From Candidatus Phosphitivorax anaerolimi (lineage in GTDB: Bacteria; Desulfobacterota; Desulfomonilia; UBA1062), in assembly GCA_001896555.1 (NCBI GenBank), contig MPOS01000028.1, positions 153,184 through 217,183 of the forward strand: a stretch of DNA of 64,000 nt, read 5' to 3'. This document shows, in pieces, positions 7,968 to 16,142 of this stretch. The first letter of the stretch is position 1; each line of letters starts with the position of its first letter. The notes under the pieces were generated by a model that saw only the letters and a program-made list of their open reading frames with translations, did no database searches and was not told the DNA's origin. The translations under genes and the position numbers were made by a program.

Positions 7968-8897
7968 ATGAACGTGGCCATAATCGGTGCCCGAAGAGTG
8001 AGAAACGGCATCGGTGAATACATTGCAAACTACTTCCAGAAAAACGGCGCACCGGTGGTGTGCGTGCTGGGAACCACGGAAGAAACCTCTTCCCTCGCAT
8101 CGAGATCGCTGAAGAGATACGGCATCGAGGCGAGGCCGTATCACGACTTCGCTGAAATGGTCTCCCGGGAGGATATCCAGGCGGTGGCCATTGCTTCGCC
8201 GGCAGAGTCTCACCTGGATTTTCTCAAGGCCTCGCTCAAGAGGGGCCTTTCGGTCTTCTGCGAAAAGCCCTTTCTCGACCCCTCACGGGAAGACCTGACG
8301 GATGAGCTCGATGATATCCTCGAACAGGCATGGGCCGAAGGCAACACAGTTGCCATGAACTCACAGTGGCCGTTCTGCCTTGGCGCCTACGAAGAGCTCT
8401 GCGGCTCTCTCATGCCCGCCGGGGTGCGCCGCTTCTCGATCCGCCTTTCTCCCATCTGCTCCGGTCCAGCCATGATCCCCGATTCCGTGCCCCACGCCCT
8501 GAGCATCCTCTACGCAGTTCTGGGGCCGGGGACGATCTCACCGCCAGTCTTTTCGGGCACGGACACCGATATGACCATCGAATTCACCTATACCTCTGCG
8601 CACGGGAGCTGCGCGGTGACCATCGCTCTCATACAGCAAAGTGAGCAGCCGAGGCCTTTCTGGTTCGGGTTCGATGACCGGATCGCGCGGCGTTCGATCG
8701 AGACCGCCCGGTATGAGATATTCTTCCATTCCGGGGACCGCCGCCTGCGGGTTGCAGATCCCCTGGAGCTGAGTGTGCGGGATTTCATCGAGGCATGCTC
8801 GTCCGGCCGGGAGCCCGTGACCGGCAGGGGGCACATCGTGGCGACGACCAGGCTGCTCAAACAGATCTACGATGCGTATTCCCTTTCACGACAATGA
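7968..8897 (+). CDS. Gfo/Idh/MocA-type NAD(P)-dependent oxidoreductase
   Basis: 309 residues. An N-terminal Rossmann fold (MNVAIIGARRVRNGIGEYIA) is followed by the family signature VFCEKPF with the conserved lysine (about residue 102), then an alpha/beta substrate domain. The nucleotide loop reads GARRVRNGIG rather than the usual GxGxxG, an oddity. The substrate is unknown; the location at the head of a glycosyltransferase/kinase cluster suggests a nucleotide sugar or sugar precursor. It is followed after 12 nt by a radical SAM gene, so the two are probably one transcription unit. There is no ribosome site upstream of the ATG. Confidence 0.8.
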   Translation: MNVAIIGARRVRNGIGEYIANYFQKNGAPVVCVLGTTEETSSLASRSLKRYGIEARPYHDFAEMVSREDIQAVAIASPAESHLDFLKASLKRGLSVFCEKPFLDPSREDLTDELDDILEQAWAEGNTVAMNSQWPFCLGAYEELCGSLMPAGVRRFSIRLSPICSGPAMIPDSVPHALSILYAVLGPGTISPPVFSGTDTDMTIEFTYTSAHGSCAVTIALIQQSEQPRPFWFGFDDRIARRSIETARYEIFFHSGDRRLRVADPLELSVRDFIEACSSGREPVTGRGHIVATTRLLKQIYDAYSLSRQ

Positions 8898-8909
8898 AAA
8901 GAGGAGGCT

Positions 8910-10127
8910 ATGGAGAAGATACAGGAAAAAGAGCATGACTTCAGCGCAAAGCTGCGGCAGCAGTCCGTGGTGGAAAACTTAAGACAGTACATCACCTGGC
9001 AGAGGGCGGTGCGGAGGTCGGAGCCTTCGCCCGGACTTCCCGCCTTCGGGCCGGTGTCCATCAACCTGGACCTCACCTCGGCGTGCAACTTCCGGTGCCC
9101 CCACTGCGTGGATTCCGGGATCATCAATACGGGCGAGGCACTCACCCTGGATGTCATCAAGCAGAGCATCGACACCCTCCAGGAGAAGGGGCTCCTCTCG
9201 GTGATTCTCATCGGCGGCGGAGAGCCTACGGTTCACCGCGACTTCGAGGAAATCGTCCGGTTCATCCGGTCGCGGGGGCTCCAGGTGGGAATTGCCACGA
9301 ACGGCTCCCGCCTGGCACGGGTGGAGAAGGTGGCCGATCTCCTGAAAGAGGGCGACTGGCTGCGCCTTTCCCTCGATGCCGCCAGGGAAGACACCTTCCA
9401 GAAATCCCACCGCCCGACCGGCAAGCTCACCCTGGAGCGGATCTTAGAGGATGCGCAGCGGATCAAGAAGGCCAACCCCCTGATCTCGCTCGGCTACTCG
9501 TACGTGATCGTGTGGGAGGGAATCATGCTCGGCGGCCGCGAGCTGGTTTCCAATGTCGGAGAGATATCCGAGGCTGTCTCAAAGGCCGGGGAATATTCTT
9601 TTGACTATGTCTCGTTCAAGCCCTGCCTGCTCAGGCTGGAGGGCTCGCGCAAGGAGTCCCTGTTCGACCCCCCCGACCCGGAGAGAGAAACCCGGGTCAT
9701 CACCGAAATAGGCGAGATGATCGCACAGGCGGAAAAGGCCGCAGGCCCGGGGTTGAAGATCCTCAAGAGCGTCAACCTCCAGGCCATGATGGAAGGCAGG
9801 CTCCACGAGTTGAAACGCCAGCCCGCAACCTGCCACTCGCAGTTTTTCCGGACCGTCCTTGCGCCCTCCGGCATCTTCCACTGTCCGGCATTTAGGGGGG
9901 TTCCCCAGGGCCGGATCGCGGATCACGAGGGATACCTGGATGCAGATCGGTTCGCCCGCACCCAGGCGCGTCTCGATGCATCCATCAGAGAGTTCGACGC
10001 CTGCCGCGAGTGCAACGTGATAGTCTGCTTCTACCACCATGTGAACTGGTGGATCGAGCGCTTCATCGAATCGCCCAAGGACGTGTCCGAGATCGAGGTC
10101 GTGCAGGACAACAACTTCTTTCTCTAG
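8910..10127 (+). CDS. Radical SAM protein with C-terminal Cys cluster
   Basis: 405 residues. The CxxxCxxC motif CNFRCPHC (about residues 60-67) coordinates the radical SAM [4Fe-4S] cluster; GGGEPT and IATNGSRL are the usual SAM-binding and barrel motifs. The C-terminal third carries more cysteines (FHCPAFRG, then CRECNVIVCFYHH), suggesting a SPASM-like auxiliary cluster. The substrate is unknown. The gene has a good AGAGGAGG ribosome site and lies 12 nt after the oxidoreductase and 8 nt before a GT9 gene, so a role in making or modifying an unusual sugar for the surface glycan is a reasonable inference. Confidence 0.85.
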   Translation: MEKIQEKEHDFSAKLRQQSVVENLRQYITWQRAVRRSEPSPGLPAFGPVSINLDLTSACNFRCPHCVDSGIINTGEALTLDVIKQSIDTLQEKGLLSVILIGGGEPTVHRDFEEIVRFIRSRGLQVGIATNGSRLARVEKVADLLKEGDWLRLSLDAAREDTFQKSHRPTGKLTLERILEDAQRIKKANPLISLGYSYVIVWEGIMLGGRELVSNVGEISEAVSKAGEYSFDYVSFKPCLLRLEGSRKESLFDPPDPERETRVITEIGEMIAQAEKAAGPGLKILKSVNLQAMMEGRLHELKRQPATCHSQFFRTVLAPSGIFHCPAFRGVPQGRIADHEGYLDADRFARTQARLDASIREFDACRECNVIVCFYHHVNWWIERFIESPKDVSEIEVVQDNNFFL

Positions 10128-10135
10128 GATATGGA

Positions 10136-11149
10136 ATGAAGATCTGCGTCATCCATCTCAACCAGATCGGGGACCTGGTATTCTCCCTGCCGCTTCTGAA
10201 ATCCCTGAGGGACCGGTACCCGGACGCCCTGATCCATTCAGTGGTGAAGCCTCCGCTGAACGAGCTATTAAGAGGCTCGCCCCTGGTGGACGAGGTCCTG
10301 CCCAAGCCCGGGCGCCTGGGCGGGAAGATCCGGCTCGCGAGAACCCTGCGGGCTCAGGGCTATGATCTCCTGATCTGCCTTGCCCGCTCGGAGGAGGCCC
10401 TGCTCCTCACCGCCCTGAGCGGGGCCCGCACCCGGGCGGGATTCGAGCGCTTTCCCTGGGACAGGGTGCTTCACGTCAGAGAGGTGATCGTCGGGCATAA
10501 CTGCTGGCGGAACAATGCCCGTCTGATACAACGCCTGGGGATCTCGCCAACGGTTGAGGGCTATGTGGGGCTGCTGCCGGTCGAATCCCGCGAGTGCGGC
10601 ATAGAGGTGCCGGAAAACTATGTAGTGATCTCCGCCGGGGCATCGCCCAGAAGGCTCGCCAAGGCCTGGGACGAAGAGAAGTTCTCGCACCTTGCCGTAA
10701 GGCTCCATGAGCGCTATGGCCTGACCCCTGTCCTGGTTGGTGCAGGCGATACGAGAGAGAGCAACGAGCTGATCGCCCGCGGCATCAGCACCCTGGCTGA
10801 GAGCCGGGGAACCTCGGTGCTCGACCTCACCGGCAGGCTTAAGCTTCGTGAGCTCGCCGCCCTCCTGATGAGGGCCCGCCTGTTCGTGGGCATCGACTCA
10901 GGCGTCATGCACCTTGCCTCTGCGGTCGATATCCCCGTGGTGGCCCTGTTCGGGCCCACCGACCCGGCGTTCGTAGGCCCGCAGAACAGTCGCAGCAGAG
11001 TGGTGCGCCACGAGATGCCGTGCATGCCCTGTTATCTGAACACGACCTGCGGCGATGCGGTTGACTGCATGAGAAGACTGCAGGTGGACGAGGTCATGGA
11101 CGCATGTACGAGACTCATGGACGAGAATGGGGCTGACCGGCGGCACTGA
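10136..11149 (+). CDS. Glycosyltransferase family 9 (LPS heptosyltransferase-like)
   Basis: 337 residues from the ATG at 10136 (MKICVIHLNQIGDLVFSLPLL), the canonical GT9 N-terminus; the longer frame upstream lies within the radical SAM gene. The C-terminal donor-binding motif is GIDSGVMHLASAVDIPVVALFGPTD. GT9 enzymes transfer ADP-L-glycero-D-manno-heptose onto the LPS core at the cytosolic face of the inner membrane. Acceptor specificity (WaaC, WaaF or WaaQ type) cannot be told from the sequence. A second GT9 lies at 12.7 kb on the other strand, and gmhB for heptose synthesis is at 60.8 kb. Confidence 0.88.
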   Translation: MKICVIHLNQIGDLVFSLPLLKSLRDRYPDALIHSVVKPPLNELLRGSPLVDEVLPKPGRLGGKIRLARTLRAQGYDLLICLARSEEALLLTALSGARTRAGFERFPWDRVLHVREVIVGHNCWRNNARLIQRLGISPTVEGYVGLLPVESRECGIEVPENYVVISAGASPRRLAKAWDEEKFSHLAVRLHERYGLTPVLVGAGDTRESNELIARGISTLAESRGTSVLDLTGRLKLRELAALLMRARLFVGIDSGVMHLASAVDIPVVALFGPTDPAFVGPQNSRSRVVRHEMPCMPCYLNTTCGDAVDCMRRLQVDEVMDACTRLMDENGADRRH

Positions 11150-11255
11150 AGAGTACGGCACAATCCGGCCCTTGACATCCGCCTGAAAAAAGCTGGAGAT
11201 CGTTCTCTCATAAAGTCCGGCAACACCTGATGATGGAAAACGGGAGAGTGGACGG

Positions 11256-12701
11256 ATGGATGCGGTCATGAAAAAAATATCGTCGATGTATCCCGAGCAT
11301 TCCTGGGAGCTCGTGAGCCGGCGGTCCGCCCGCAGCGTACATCGCCTCATCAGGAAGGGAGAGGTCGAGTATTACGTAAAGATCCTTTCACCCCGAACGC
11401 TTCCGGAAAGGCTGAGAAATCTCATCCATCCCAAAACGCTGCGCGAGGCCTCGATGCTCGACCATCTGATGCACGCGGGCATACCGGTGCCCGAGGTCTG
11501 CGGGCATGTCAGAGCGGGAAGTTCAAGCGCCCTGATCACCCGCGCCGTGTTCCCTGCACGGAGTCTCTTTGAGGAAAGCCGCCAAAGGCAGATCGAGGTC
11601 ATGCTCGATATGAGCGTCCGTCTCTTAAACGCCGGGTTCGGCTTCTCTGACATGCACCTGGGCAACATCATCCTTAACCGGCAGGGCAGCCCTTTCCTGG
11701 TGGATGCCTACGAGATCGTGCCCCTGAAAAAGACAGCCCTGAAACATGCGTCCTCGCTCTTCGCTCAGGTGGTCAACATCTTCGACCTGAGCCGGGAAGA
11801 GCTGGAGCCCTATCTGATGCAGGCTGCCGGAATCGGAGAAGCAGATGCCGCATGGGAGATGATCCGCTCCCAGGCCTTAAGCCTGCGCAGGAAACAGGTC
11901 GGCCGCAGGGTCGCAAGGAGCCTGCGGGAGGGGAGCTTCTCACGCGCTTTTCTCTGTCCACAGTTCAGGGCGTTTGTGAACCGCAACCATTCCCCCGACC
12001 TGCACGGCCTGGTCGCCGCGCACCGCGCACACCTGGCCGGGAATACGAACCTCTACAAGGTACAGAAGAAGACGCAGCTCAGCACAACCGGAGAATACTG
12101 CATCAAATCGTACGCAAAGGCCGGGTTATTCGCCGCGCCGTACGCAGTGCGCTCCTGGAAGGGATCGCTGACCCTGCTCTTCAACGGCGTCCCGGTGGCG
12201 GAGCCGGTAGCCGTGATCGTGTTCCGGAACCGGGAGAGCATGCTCATCACCAGGGACCTCGACCAGCCGGACCTGGACCGCTTTCTCGCGGGCGGCTATT
12301 CCCGCCTGCCCCTTGAGGAGCGGCGCTCTCTCGCGCAGGCCCTTGGCGGATTTGTTGGGTCCCTACACGCCAAAGGCATCTACCACGCAGACCTCAAGGC
12401 CTGTAACATCAAAGTCTGCACGCAACCTGTGCAATTCTACCTCTTGGATACGGATCGGGTGGAGCACAGGAAAGCCCTATCCCGGAAGAGGAGGCTCAAG
12501 AACCTCGTGCAGATCAATACGAGCATCCCCCGGGAGGTGAGCAGAACCGCGAGGATGGCCTTTCTCAAATCATACTGCGCGATCACGGGCGACGACCCTG
12601 GCGAGCTCTTCAAAGACATATGGCGGCTCTCGTCAGGCAGCGAGGTGATCTACCGCTGTGACGCGGGCGACGTGATCGAACAGTGGCGCGAGAACCCTTA
12701 G
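11256..12701 (+). CDS. Protein with two tandem WaaP/lipopolysaccharide-kinase-like domains
   Basis: 481 residues holding two separate kinase-fold cores. Domain 1 (about 20-200): ATP lysine in YYVKIL (Lys42), Glu64, catalytic loop FSDMHLGNIIL (Asp132, Asn137), metal Asp150 in FLVDAYE. Domain 2 (about 265-460): Lys284 in CIKSY, catalytic loop YHADLKACNIKV (Asp379, Asn384), Asp398 in LLDTD. Domain 1 lacks the histidine of the HxD loop; domain 2 keeps it. WaaP-type enzymes phosphorylate heptose in the LPS inner core. The GT9 neighbours fit that, but two cores in one chain are unusual. The ATG at 11256 follows GGGAGAG; an internal ATG four codons later is possible. Confidence 0.8.
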   Translation: MDAVMKKISSMYPEHSWELVSRRSARSVHRLIRKGEVEYYVKILSPRTLPERLRNLIHPKTLREASMLDHLMHAGIPVPEVCGHVRAGSSSALITRAVFPARSLFEESRQRQIEVMLDMSVRLLNAGFGFSDMHLGNIILNRQGSPFLVDAYEIVPLKKTALKHASSLFAQVVNIFDLSREELEPYLMQAAGIGEADAAWEMIRSQALSLRRKQVGRRVARSLREGSFSRAFLCPQFRAFVNRNHSPDLHGLVAAHRAHLAGNTNLYKVQKKTQLSTTGEYCIKSYAKAGLFAAPYAVRSWKGSLTLLFNGVPVAEPVAVIVFRNRESMLITRDLDQPDLDRFLAGGYSRLPLEERRSLAQALGGFVGSLHAKGIYHADLKACNIKVCTQPVQFYLLDTDRVEHRKALSRKRRLKNLVQINTSIPREVSRTARMAFLKSYCAITGDDPGELFKDIWRLSSGSEVIYRCDAGDVIEQWRENP

Positions 12702-12716
12702 ACGGCCCGGCAGGGC

Positions 12717-13676
12717 TTAAAGGACACGGTCGATCTTTTCCATCACATCCTCGGGTGTGATGGACTGCATGCACACCGGGTTTTCGCAGGTCCTCCGGTT
12801 GCAGGGCGCGCACGGCAGGGACGCGCGTACCACCTGGCCGCGGTAGGGGCCTGTCCGCCTCGGGTCTGCAGGACCGAAGAGTGCGACCACCTCTTTCCCC
12901 AAGGCAACCGCCAGATGCATGGGTCCGGTGTCGCAGCTCACCACGGCCCGCGCCCCGGAGAGCACGCCGATGAGCTGAGGGATGGTTGTCTTTCCCGCCA
13001 GGTCGATTGCAGACCCTGCCGCCAGGGCCATGATCCGCGCCGCCGCTGGCATGTCCTCACGCCCGCCCGTGAGCACGCACGGCAGGTGGTGGCGGGTTGC
13101 CAAAAGCTGCGCCAGCCGGGCGAACCCCTCCGGGCTCCAGCGGTTGGCGGGCTTGGTTGCGCCGATGTTCAGCACGATGTAGTCTTCGGGAAGACCTCCG
13201 GGCGGGATTTCCCCTTCCGGGATATTCCACTTCACCTCGGCGTCCCCGGCGCCCAGGTGCCGGGCGAACTCCAGATACTGCTCCACCATGTGCGCGGACG
13301 GATCGGCAGGCGCAATGCGCTCGAAGGGCATGATCCAGGTCATCTCCTTGCACCGCCTGCGGTCGAAGCCCACGCGTCTGCCGGCAGAGGCGGCCATGCA
13401 CAAAAGGGCGGATTTGACGATCCTCTGGAGGTCCAAGGCTACATCGAAGCGCAAACCCCTGATCTCTCTCACCACCTCACACAGTGAGCTGCGAAGGGAT
13501 GAGCGGTCCAGGAGGATCGTGCGGTCCACCTGAGGATGCCGGGAGAGCAGCGGGAGGCTCAGCGGCTCCGTGATCCAGTGGATGCGCGCGTTGAAATGGG
13601 ATTTGAGCCTGATCGCCAGCGGCAGGGTATTCACCACATCTCCCAAGGCACCGAGTTTGACGATCAGGATGTCCAT
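12717..13676 (-). CDS. Glycosyltransferase family 9 (LPS heptosyltransferase-like)
   Basis: 319 residues from the ATG at 13676 (MDILIVKLGALGDVVNTLPLA), the classic GT9 opening; an in-frame TTG two codons upstream is an alternative. The donor-site motif CDTGPMHLAVALGKEVVALFGPADP is near the C-terminus, and cysteines in the last 30 residues (CAPCNRRTCENPVCM) resemble the tail of the other GT9 here (CMPCYLNTTCGDAVDCM). It converges on the tandem-kinase gene with only 15 nt between stops. Predicted role: adding a heptose or similar residue to the LPS core. Confidence 0.87.
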   Translation of the reverse strand: MDILIVKLGALGDVVNTLPLAIRLKSHFNARIHWITEPLSLPLLSRHPQVDRTILLDRSSLRSSLCEVVREIRGLRFDVALDLQRIVKSALLCMAASAGRRVGFDRRRCKEMTWIMPFERIAPADPSAHMVEQYLEFARHLGAGDAEVKWNIPEGEIPPGGLPEDYIVLNIGATKPANRWSPEGFARLAQLLATRHHLPCVLTGGREDMPAAARIMALAAGSAIDLAGKTTIPQLIGVLSGARAVVSCDTGPMHLAVALGKEVVALFGPADPRRTGPYRGQVVRASLPCAPCNRRTCENPVCMQSITPEDVMEKIDRVL

Positions 13677-13759
13677 ATTCAATGGTTATGCCATTCCTGC
13701 ATTTTTCGCAAGGCCTGTTGAGAAAAGAAACTTCCCCCGAATATCACCCGGGTACCTCA

Positions 13760-13788
13760 TTTACACACCTGAAATCCTGAGGTATGGT
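13760..13788 (+). promoter_or_regulatory. Sigma-70-like promoter of the GT2-kinase gene, leaderless geometry
   Basis: TTTACA at 13760-13765, 17-nt spacer, TATGGT at 13783-13788; the ATG follows 6 nt later at 13795. No Shine-Dalgarno sequence fits in that gap, so the predicted mRNA starts at or next to the ATG. Confidence 0.5.
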
Positions 13789-13794
13789 GATGCC

Positions 13795-15498
13795 ATGAAC
13801 GATCCCCGCACAGCGCAGGAAGAACGGCCCCGGCTGAGCATCGTCATCGTGTCTCTCGGCCTCGACGATCTGCTGGGCGCGTGCATTGCATCCATCGGGG
13901 AGCACGTGAGGGTGCCGCACGAAATCATTGTGGTGAACAACTCCCCCCAAGAGCTCGGGTATCGCGGAAACATCAGGATACGCTGCCTGGAGAACGGCAA
14001 GAACCTGGGGTTTGCCCGGGCCGTCAACCGGGGGATCCGCGAGTCCCGCGGCGACACGATCCTCCTGCTCAATCCCGACGCCCGCTTCACCTCCGACATC
14101 GTCACCCCGATGCTCTCCTTCCTGGACGAGCGCCGACAGGCAGGCATCGCAGGGCCCCAGCTCGTATTCCCTGACGGATCGCTGCAGAACTCCGTGGACA
14201 TCCTCCCCAACCTCTTCACCGAGCTCCTGAACAAATCCCTGCTCAAGATCCTCTTCCCCGGGGCATATCCAAGCAAACGCTCGGGGTTCACGCACCCGGT
14301 GCAGGTCCCCTCGGTCATCGGCGCCTGCATGATGATCAAGAGGCAGGTCATCGACACCATCGGGCCACTCGACGAGGGGTTCTTTCTCTACCTGGAGGAG
14401 ACTGACTTCTGCAAAAGGGCCGCCGACGCGGGCTTCGAGATCTGGCATCTGCCGCAGCTCACCGTGACCCACCACCAGGGGACGAGCGCACGGCGGTTCG
14501 ATGCCGCGAGAAAGGTGGAGTATCGCCGGTCCATGTACCGGTTCTTCCTCAAGCACCGGGGGATCGCCCAGACAGCCCTGCTCGTGCTCTTTATCATGAT
14601 CAAGCTGGGCGTCGAGCTGCTCGGCGGGATCGCTGCATCGTTTCTCTCCCCGGCACGGACCCGACTGAAGAAATCCCTGTCTCTTATGCTATGGCATCTT
14701 GCGGGCGCACCTGCCGGGTGGGGGTTTGAGCGTACTCTGCCATTCTACCGGATCGTACACAGGCACGGATATACCTGGTTCCTCCCGGAAAACGGAGAGA
14801 TTCCCCCTGATGCCGAAGATCCGGGGCGGTTCATGGAGACTGCACTCGACACCGTGCTCAATCGCTCGAAGACCACCTTTGTCAAGTCCGGAACATTGCA
14901 GGGCAGGCAGATCTTTCTCAAGCGCTACAACTTCAAGGGGTATTTGGACGCCGTCAAGAATCTCTTCAGAAAAAGCAGGGCCAGAAAGGCCTTCGAGGGC
15001 GCACTCATGCTGGAGCTCTGCGGAATCCCCACCCCGCCCGTGGTCTTTGCCTGCGAAAGGCGGATCATGGGCGTCCTCACGGAATCCTATATTGCAACCG
15101 AGCGGGTCGAGGCACTGGACCTTGTCAGGCACGTGGAGCTCAACGGGTATGACACCGGGCTGATCATGCGGGTTGCGGGATTTGTCCGCAGGCTCCATGA
15201 AATGGGGTTTGTACCCTTAGACCTCAAGGGGGAGAACCTGCTCGTGGGAACGGATGCAATCTATCTCATCGACCTCGACAGACTCAAGCGCAGAAGGTTT
15301 CCCGGCATGCGGATCATCGCGAAGAACTTGAGCTATCTCAACGCCTCGTTCGCCAGGGAAATACCCCTTGCCGATCGGCTGCTCTTCCTTGACGAGTATG
15401 CCAAGGGGAACCCCCTTCTCAAGGGGAAGAAGGACGAGCTCGCCCGCCGCATCGGACGTCTCACTGCACGGAGAATCAAAACCCGGTATACCGAATAA
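13795..15498 (+). CDS. GT2 glycosyltransferase fused to a WaaP-like kinase domain
   Basis: 567 residues from the ATG at 13795 (the ORF is open further upstream, but that part lies in a promoter region). Residues 12-245 form a GT-A family 2 glycosyltransferase of the rhamnosyl/WcaA style: LSIVIVS, NPDARF (metal-binding region, Asp95) and FLYLEETDFCKRA. A hydrophobic helix (about 256-285) follows. Residues 355-530 are a lipopolysaccharide-kinase-like fold: Lys376 (IFLKRY), catalytic loop PLDLKGENLL (Asp476, Asn481), Asp493 (LIDLDR). The HxD histidine is replaced by proline. One chain may therefore both add a sugar and phosphorylate the glycan. It is divergent from the GT9 gene. Confidence 0.85.
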   Translation: MNDPRTAQEERPRLSIVIVSLGLDDLLGACIASIGEHVRVPHEIIVVNNSPQELGYRGNIRIRCLENGKNLGFARAVNRGIRESRGDTILLLNPDARFTSDIVTPMLSFLDERRQAGIAGPQLVFPDGSLQNSVDILPNLFTELLNKSLLKILFPGAYPSKRSGFTHPVQVPSVIGACMMIKRQVIDTIGPLDEGFFLYLEETDFCKRAADAGFEIWHLPQLTVTHHQGTSARRFDAARKVEYRRSMYRFFLKHRGIAQTALLVLFIMIKLGVELLGGIAASFLSPARTRLKKSLSLMLWHLAGAPAGWGFERTLPFYRIVHRHGYTWFLPENGEIPPDAEDPGRFMETALDTVLNRSKTTFVKSGTLQGRQIFLKRYNFKGYLDAVKNLFRKSRARKAFEGALMLELCGIPTPPVVFACERRIMGVLTESYIATERVEALDLVRHVELNGYDTGLIMRVAGFVRRLHEMGFVPLDLKGENLLVGTDAIYLIDLDRLKRRRFPGMRIIAKNLSYLNASFAREIPLADRLLFLDEYAKGNPLLKGKKDELARRIGRLTARRIKTRYTE

Positions 15499-15540
15499 AA
15501 AAGATTCGGGAGAACACTTAAGGGAATGAGGCGGCCAGTT

Positions 15541-15924
15541 TCAGTAGGAGACCGCGTCTGTGTCCGAACGGGTCGAGCGGATGACCACGGATACGCGGTT
15601 CGGCACACAGACGATGCTGTCCCCTGGTCTGCTTGCCGCGCCCATGTGCATGCACAGCTTGTTCGGACAGGGCGACCAGGCCATGGACGCCTTTCCCGAG
15701 CGGATCTCCACCAGGCTCTCGCCCAGGGGGCCGGGGACCCTGACATCCCCGTCCTCGGTGAGCGGCGCTTCACGGTAGAGGCCCTGGGCCGTGTACACCT
15801 GCACCCACGCAGGGTCACGCGATCCGGAGAGCCCGAGCGCCCACCAGAACCCTGCAAGGAACAGGAGCGCGGCGATCAGCACCAGATCGAACAGCCTGAG
15901 CCTCATACGGGTGCGCTTTCCCAT
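15541..15924 (-). CDS. NusG domain II-like small membrane-anchored protein
   Basis: 127 residues from the ATG at 15924 (MGKRTRMRLRLFDLVL); longer and shorter starts exist. A basic N-terminus and one transmembrane helix (about 10-28) precede a compact beta domain of NusG domain II type (DUF1312-like), with the hallmark CPNKLCMHMG and the ending DSIVCVPNRVSVVI. Such proteins usually sit near respiratory or FMN-linked genes (for example with ApbE or heptaprenyl synthase components); here they are absent, so the role is open. The two cysteines in the CPNKLC motif could bind a cofactor or form a disulfide. Confidence 0.75.
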   Translation of the reverse strand: MGKRTRMRLRLFDLVLIAALLFLAGFWWALGLSGSRDPAWVQVYTAQGLYREAPLTEDGDVRVPGPLGESLVEIRSGKASMAWSPCPNKLCMHMGAASRPGDSIVCVPNRVSVVIRSTRSDTDAVSY

Positions 15925-16102
15925 ATCCGGTGTATACCTTCTTCTCATGCCTAAAATCAACCGCGGCACGCTGCTCTTTTTCAGCGGCAGGATTCAGCGA
16001 GACTCAGGTCCCACCTCTCCAGGTCTTCTCCGAGGCAAACGCGAGAGGGGATCGTGGGGAAGGACAGGATCAGGGCTTACCGGGAATCAGAAAATCATCC
16101 GG

Positions 16103-16132
16103 TTGACCCGCAGGCCCCTATATGCCTATAGT
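16103..16132 (+). promoter_or_regulatory. Sigma-70-like promoter overlapping the MBL gene start
   Basis: TTGACC at 16103-16108, 18-nt spacer, TATAGT at 16127-16132. An ATG at 16122 lies inside this promoter; the next in-frame ATG at 16143 lies 10 nt after the -10 box, which argues for 16143 as the true start and for a leader of a few nucleotides at most. Confidence 0.55.
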
Positions 16133-16142
16133 CATAGGCCAT

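Noticed and set aside
16122..16142. ATG at 16122 as the start of the MBL protein
   Set aside because: It lies within the spacer of a good promoter (TTGACC-18-TATAGT) and would be upstream of the predicted transcription start; the ATG at 16143 fits better.
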